Positions 60,701-64,000 of a stretch of 64,000 nt of DNA are shown piece after piece. Location of the stretch: contig NC_064039.1 in NCBI RefSeq assembly GCF_932526225.1, positions 13,038,139 through 13,102,138 on the forward strand. Direction: 5' to 3'. Below the pieces are notes generated by a model. It was not told the origin of the DNA and did not search any database. It saw nothing but the letters and a program-made list of their open reading frames with translations. Origin of the DNA: Nematostella vectensis. Taxonomy: Eukaryota > Cnidaria > Anthozoa > Actiniaria > Edwardsiidae. Position numbers and translations under genes: made by a program. How positions within the stretch are numbered: the first letter of the stretch is position 1; the number at the start of each line of letters is the position of its first letter.

Positions 60701-63648
60701 TGAATCACTATGGCTCAACTTCATGTAATTGGGAAGAAACCTTGTTCCGCCAAAGTAGGGAAAACTCCCTTCCTTGATCCATCTAGAACAAAAGACAAAT
60801 CTCAAAATGTCAGTTGTTATGAGTATTCCAATAGAGTTCCAATAAGCAGTCGTAACAGACCTCAAAATACTTATTATCATTACTGGGGTGGGGGAGGGGG
60901 TCACACAAAAAAAAAACATTAAGAAAACAGAGGGACACAATAGCTCCCTTACTGCTCATTTCCCCGGCTTCTTTAGGCAGATACTACATTGCTTTGGAAA
61001 AACAGTGATACCATATTATGCAGGTGCTGGAGTTACAGCTACAGTTACGTCTGGTAGTCGATTATTTATTATTGTTGTTTATTAATATTACACATTGCCT
61101 TTATTTATTGTCATTGCGCCGTCCACTGCTGGCCACCCCATTGCCGGATTAGCTCGCTAGTGGCAATTAAATCATTTAAAGATTAAGAGATGGTGTTCAG
61201 GGGGGTTCAAGCATGTAGCTAGGGGGGGGGGGGGGGGGTTGGAGGGAGAGTGCACCCCCTACCTCCGCAGTGTTTTGTGGTTAAAAAATGACCGGATTTT
61301 TCACATTCAACATAATCTAACACCTCAATTAAAAAAAAAAAATTACACACAATTCCTAAAATCCTGGTTGCTAATAAAACAGATTCTTATATCAGAGTTT
61401 GGTGAACCTTATTCAATCTAACACCTCAATTTAAAAAAAAATACACACAATTCCTAAAATCCTGGTTGCTAATAAAACAGATTCTTATATCAGAGTTTGG
61501 TGAACCTTATTCAATAATCTTGTTTGAAAGGTGTTTTGATTTATCAAAACTGTTAATAAATTCTAAAAAGAAAGGAAATATAATATCAGTCATTATTAAT
61601 AAAGCTTTTTGTTATGGGAACACAAATATATAAATATACAAAAAGTTAAACATTGTGGCGACAATAAAAAGCAGCAAAGACAAAATCTTGGACATAGAAT
61701 GTGAGGGAGAATCTGATACAGTAAAGTCGGTACGCAAAACTATCTAATTACCTTATTATATCACTCAAAAAGGTTGGCTCATTTAACTGCAGAAGAGCAA
61801 GATAAATGATAGCCACTGTTGTTCTTAAACACAATGATTTATTTTGTCTACTATTGGAATTCAATGAGCCAATATTCTCATCCCCAGATTTGTCATCTTC
61901 CGTGTCGCTATCACTGAACAGAAGATCCTCTGTCTTTTCTTCAGCTTTAGTCGGCTTGTCGCCTGAAAGGAAATAAGAAATCAGTTAACATGATGTCTGA
62001 ATCTATTACACCAACATCATCAAGCAAAAACAAACTGCGAAGTTCTGTGTGTTATATTGGGTGTATTTCTTTTTTTTTCCGGGTTCTTTTAGTTAACCGA
62101 AACAAATACAGTGGAACCTGGAATTTTACGATACTGGATTTCTACAATAACCTCAATTTCACGATGGCGTTCCGTCCTCCCGGCAGAAACACAGTGAAAT
62201 GTATAAGAAATTAACTTGATTTTACGATATTGGATTATTATTATTTTGTAAAGGTTGATAATTAATTATTTGCAATGGGTTTTTCTTTATATCGTAAAAT
62301 CAAGGACCTCTTTGTAACGATACCTCGATATTACTGTATACATTTTCTTTCATCCAGGGCCTATTATAAAATCCAGATTACACTGTAATATAAGATTTGT
62401 TTGCAGATGATTCATTCTTGAGATATTGTAATTATTACAATAAAATTTCTCACAATTTTACGAAAAAATAGCACTTTTTCAATATTTTGACAAATAAATT
62501 GCTAAAGCTTATCTAATTTAAAACCAACTCAACATTTGTCCAGGGCAGCAGAAGAAAAACTCAATTTACTTGAGGCTAAGTGATTAACATTACTAAAGTG
62601 AAAAAAAAAATAACTTACCTGAATAACAACTCTCTTCGTCAAACTCAGAACATAATTCTGGTAGTTCACTTTCTGTGTCTGACAACTCTTTCTTTCTGTT
62701 TTTGTTTCTTTTACTTTCATGTTGTCTTCCTTTTTTCAGGATTTCAGATGGTGAAGGAGGATTTTCGAAAAATGCAAGCTTTTTTTTTCTTAGATATGCA
62801 AACCAGATTTGTCCAACAATATCCTGAAACATTAACAAAAGTTAGCACCACAAGTGGAAGTAGTTTTAACTTATCAGAATTCACCAACTAGAGGTCTATC
62901 ACAAATGCTGCAATCTGATTGGCTAAGCTACTAATGGTCTTTTAGTGATAGATGGTGAGTAGAGAAATGCTCGGGAAAATAGCAACTGAATTGCGATTTG
63001 CTGAAGTTAACGAGGACGTCTTAACAAACTGAGATAATCCTGTCTAAAAAAAAAGTAAGAAAACAATCGAAAACGTGTAAGTTTACAAAAAACACTCACC
63101 AATATACAAACCATTTTCAATCATGACTATATTTTGATCTAAGTTTGGCCATCTAAAACAATTAGACCTCTCAGTCTCTTGAACTATGATTTTGAATAGT
63201 CCATTCTGCCTTCAACCTCGTGGTCTATTGAATCATAGTCCAATCGGCCTTGACGTCTTATTATCAAATAACCTCTATAGCATACTTTCTACAAGATAAT
63301 CAAGGGCGAATATGTGATGATGATGATGATGACGATGACGTCATACCTTTAGTTCTGGCTGGATCCCTTCACTGACCAGGAACTTCACCTGAGCCTTGAG
63401 TATGAACTGAATAGCTTCCTGCATCAACCATGGCTTCCCTTTTTCTCTTGCTACCAAGTGCAAAACATACACCACTTATACAATCTAAGTAGTATAGTAT
63501 GCACCGAATTACCTGCTGGCAGGTGATCTGAATGAAAAGTTAGTAGTTGCTTACGTAATCTTGGTCTTCCAGGTTTTTTCTTCTTTTCTATTGCACGACT
63601 AATGTTGTTGTCAAATTCTATCTCAGCAAGCATTTCTTCCCTAGCGTG
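57766..63648 (-). CDS. TAF1B: TAF1B (RNA polymerase I SL1 subunit, RRN7-like), eight exons, 5' end off the window
   Basis: TFIIB-like factor of the SL1/TIF-IB complex that recruits RNA polymerase I to rDNA promoters. Exons in transcript order: 63648-63555, 63450-63347, 62823-62619, 61962-61752, 60782-60553, 60063-59895, 59031-58731 and 58179-57766. All are GT-AG, every phase joins, and they give 576 codons with the stop. Matches to remembered human TAF1B run in order: ISRAIEKKKK; MQEAIQFIL and GIQPELK; IVGQIWFAYLRKKK; AIIYLALLQLNEPTFLSDII; RWIKEGSFPYF and MKL; the long LAAMAYILMAVKLCYGLDD helix (cyclin fold); PLWSDW; and near the end RYVCYLRPG with SYDFLLRLLSSRI. The human protein is 588 residues. 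Only the N-terminal zinc ribbon (about 45-50 residues) is missing, which should be in an exon right of 63649. An acidic segment (SDSDTEDDKSGDEN) precedes the first cyclin repeat. Confidence 0.92.
61200..61260. mobile_element. G-run MITE end in TAF1B intron
   Basis: CAAGCATGTAGCTAGGGGG, a run of about 17 G and GTGCACCCCCTACC resemble the G/C-run MITE family elsewhere in the window. Incomplete. Confidence 0.35.
61317..61515. repeat. 97-base tandem duplication in TAF1B intron
   Basis: Two nearly identical copies run from CTAACACCTCAATT through CCTAAAATCCTGGTTGC to GGTGAACCTTATTCAAT. They differ mainly in the length of the A-run, so the duplication is recent. Confidence 0.95.
62109..62336. mobile_element. 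Tigger/pogo-like MITE, 228 bases, TAF1B intron
   Basis: Flanked by TA on both sides, starting CAGTGGAACC and ending ATTACTG. Subterminal TTTTACGATAC and TATCGTAAAATC are inverted. No coding capacity. Confidence 0.65.
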
Positions 63649-63839
63649 CTGTAGGGACAATAGGAAAATAAATGCAAGCAAATGCAGGTTTGAACATGTA
63701 TCACACTTTTTACTAAAAACACATGAGAAAAACGTGGGAGTAATTGCAGAATACCCCCAAGTAATATGTTTTCTAAAAAAAATGGTTTACTCCACATGCT
63801 TCCATGTCACCAGTAACTCACGTTAACCCGATCTAACAT

Positions 63840-64000
63840 CGTCTTAGCGTCAACTTGTTCTCACGTAAACTTATCTCCACGATAAATCTCGTTCTCGTGT
63901 CAACTTATCAACGGTTCCTCTCATCAACTTGTCAACACATCCTCTCATCTAACTCGTCCTCCCCTCAACTTGTCAATGCGTCCTCTCGTCAACACATCCT
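63840..64000. repeat. Pyrimidine-rich imperfect tandem repeat at right edge
   Basis: Repeated words TCAACTTGTC, ACACATCCTCTC and CTCGTC occur with roughly 24-40-base spacing. The array continues beyond the window. It lies in the intron or flank before the missing first TAF1B exon. Confidence 0.6.

Overview
The window is animal nuclear DNA, most likely from a cnidarian (an anthozoan such as a sea anemone). Genes are intron-rich with GT-AG introns, the homeobox gene is a metazoan EMX-type gene, non-coding DNA is AT-rich, and small inverted-repeat DNA transposons are scattered throughout. The taxon is inferred from this gene set and repeat style, not proven.

Layout. (1) 1-2197, minus strand: the 5' part of GALK2 (N-acetylgalactosamine kinase), four coding exons running off the left edge. 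(2) 2198-2675: a 478-base divergent promoter region. (3) 2676-26799, plus strand: a complete 22-exon gene for a 992-residue inactive-looking-free, catalytically intact myotubularin-family lipid phosphatase with the order C2, PH-GRAM, phosphatase, FYVE. All exon phases join and the total is exactly divisible by three. Its introns hold an exceptional set of tandem arrays: a 31-base array filling intron 7, a G-rich 20-base array in intron 13, a 54-base array in intron 16 and its reverse complement in intron 18, about 226 copies of a 36-base satellite in intron 17, and 80-, 44- and 23-base repeats around the FYVE exons. (4) 26800-35063: 3' UTR, then intergenic DNA with small tandem duplications. 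(5) 35064-35996, plus: a single-exon rhodopsin-class GPCR with an RFX X-box-like site 236 bases upstream. (6) 37500-43253: about 213 copies of a 27-base satellite. (7) 51999-53081, plus: a two-exon EMX-type homeobox gene. (8) 57766-63648 and beyond, minus: TAF1B, eight exons, complete at the C-terminus but lacking its first exon(s), which should lie past the right edge.

The genes do not form one pathway. GALK2 is sugar metabolism, the myotubularin acts on endosomal 3-phosphoinositides, the GPCR is a cell-surface receptor, EMX is a developmental transcription factor and TAF1B is an RNA polymerase I initiation factor.

The most unusual signal is in the myotubularin gene. Several intronic tandem arrays look as if they grew out of splice junctions: the donor ends of exons 7, 13, 16, 18 and 20 and the acceptor end of exon 20 are each duplicated. 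For exon 18 the extra donors are 42 bases apart and stay in frame. The 54-base arrays sit in opposite orientation on either side of exons 17-18, which would favour an RNA hairpin around them. Long open frames inside the satellites are artefacts of repeat units with few stops or lengths divisible by three.
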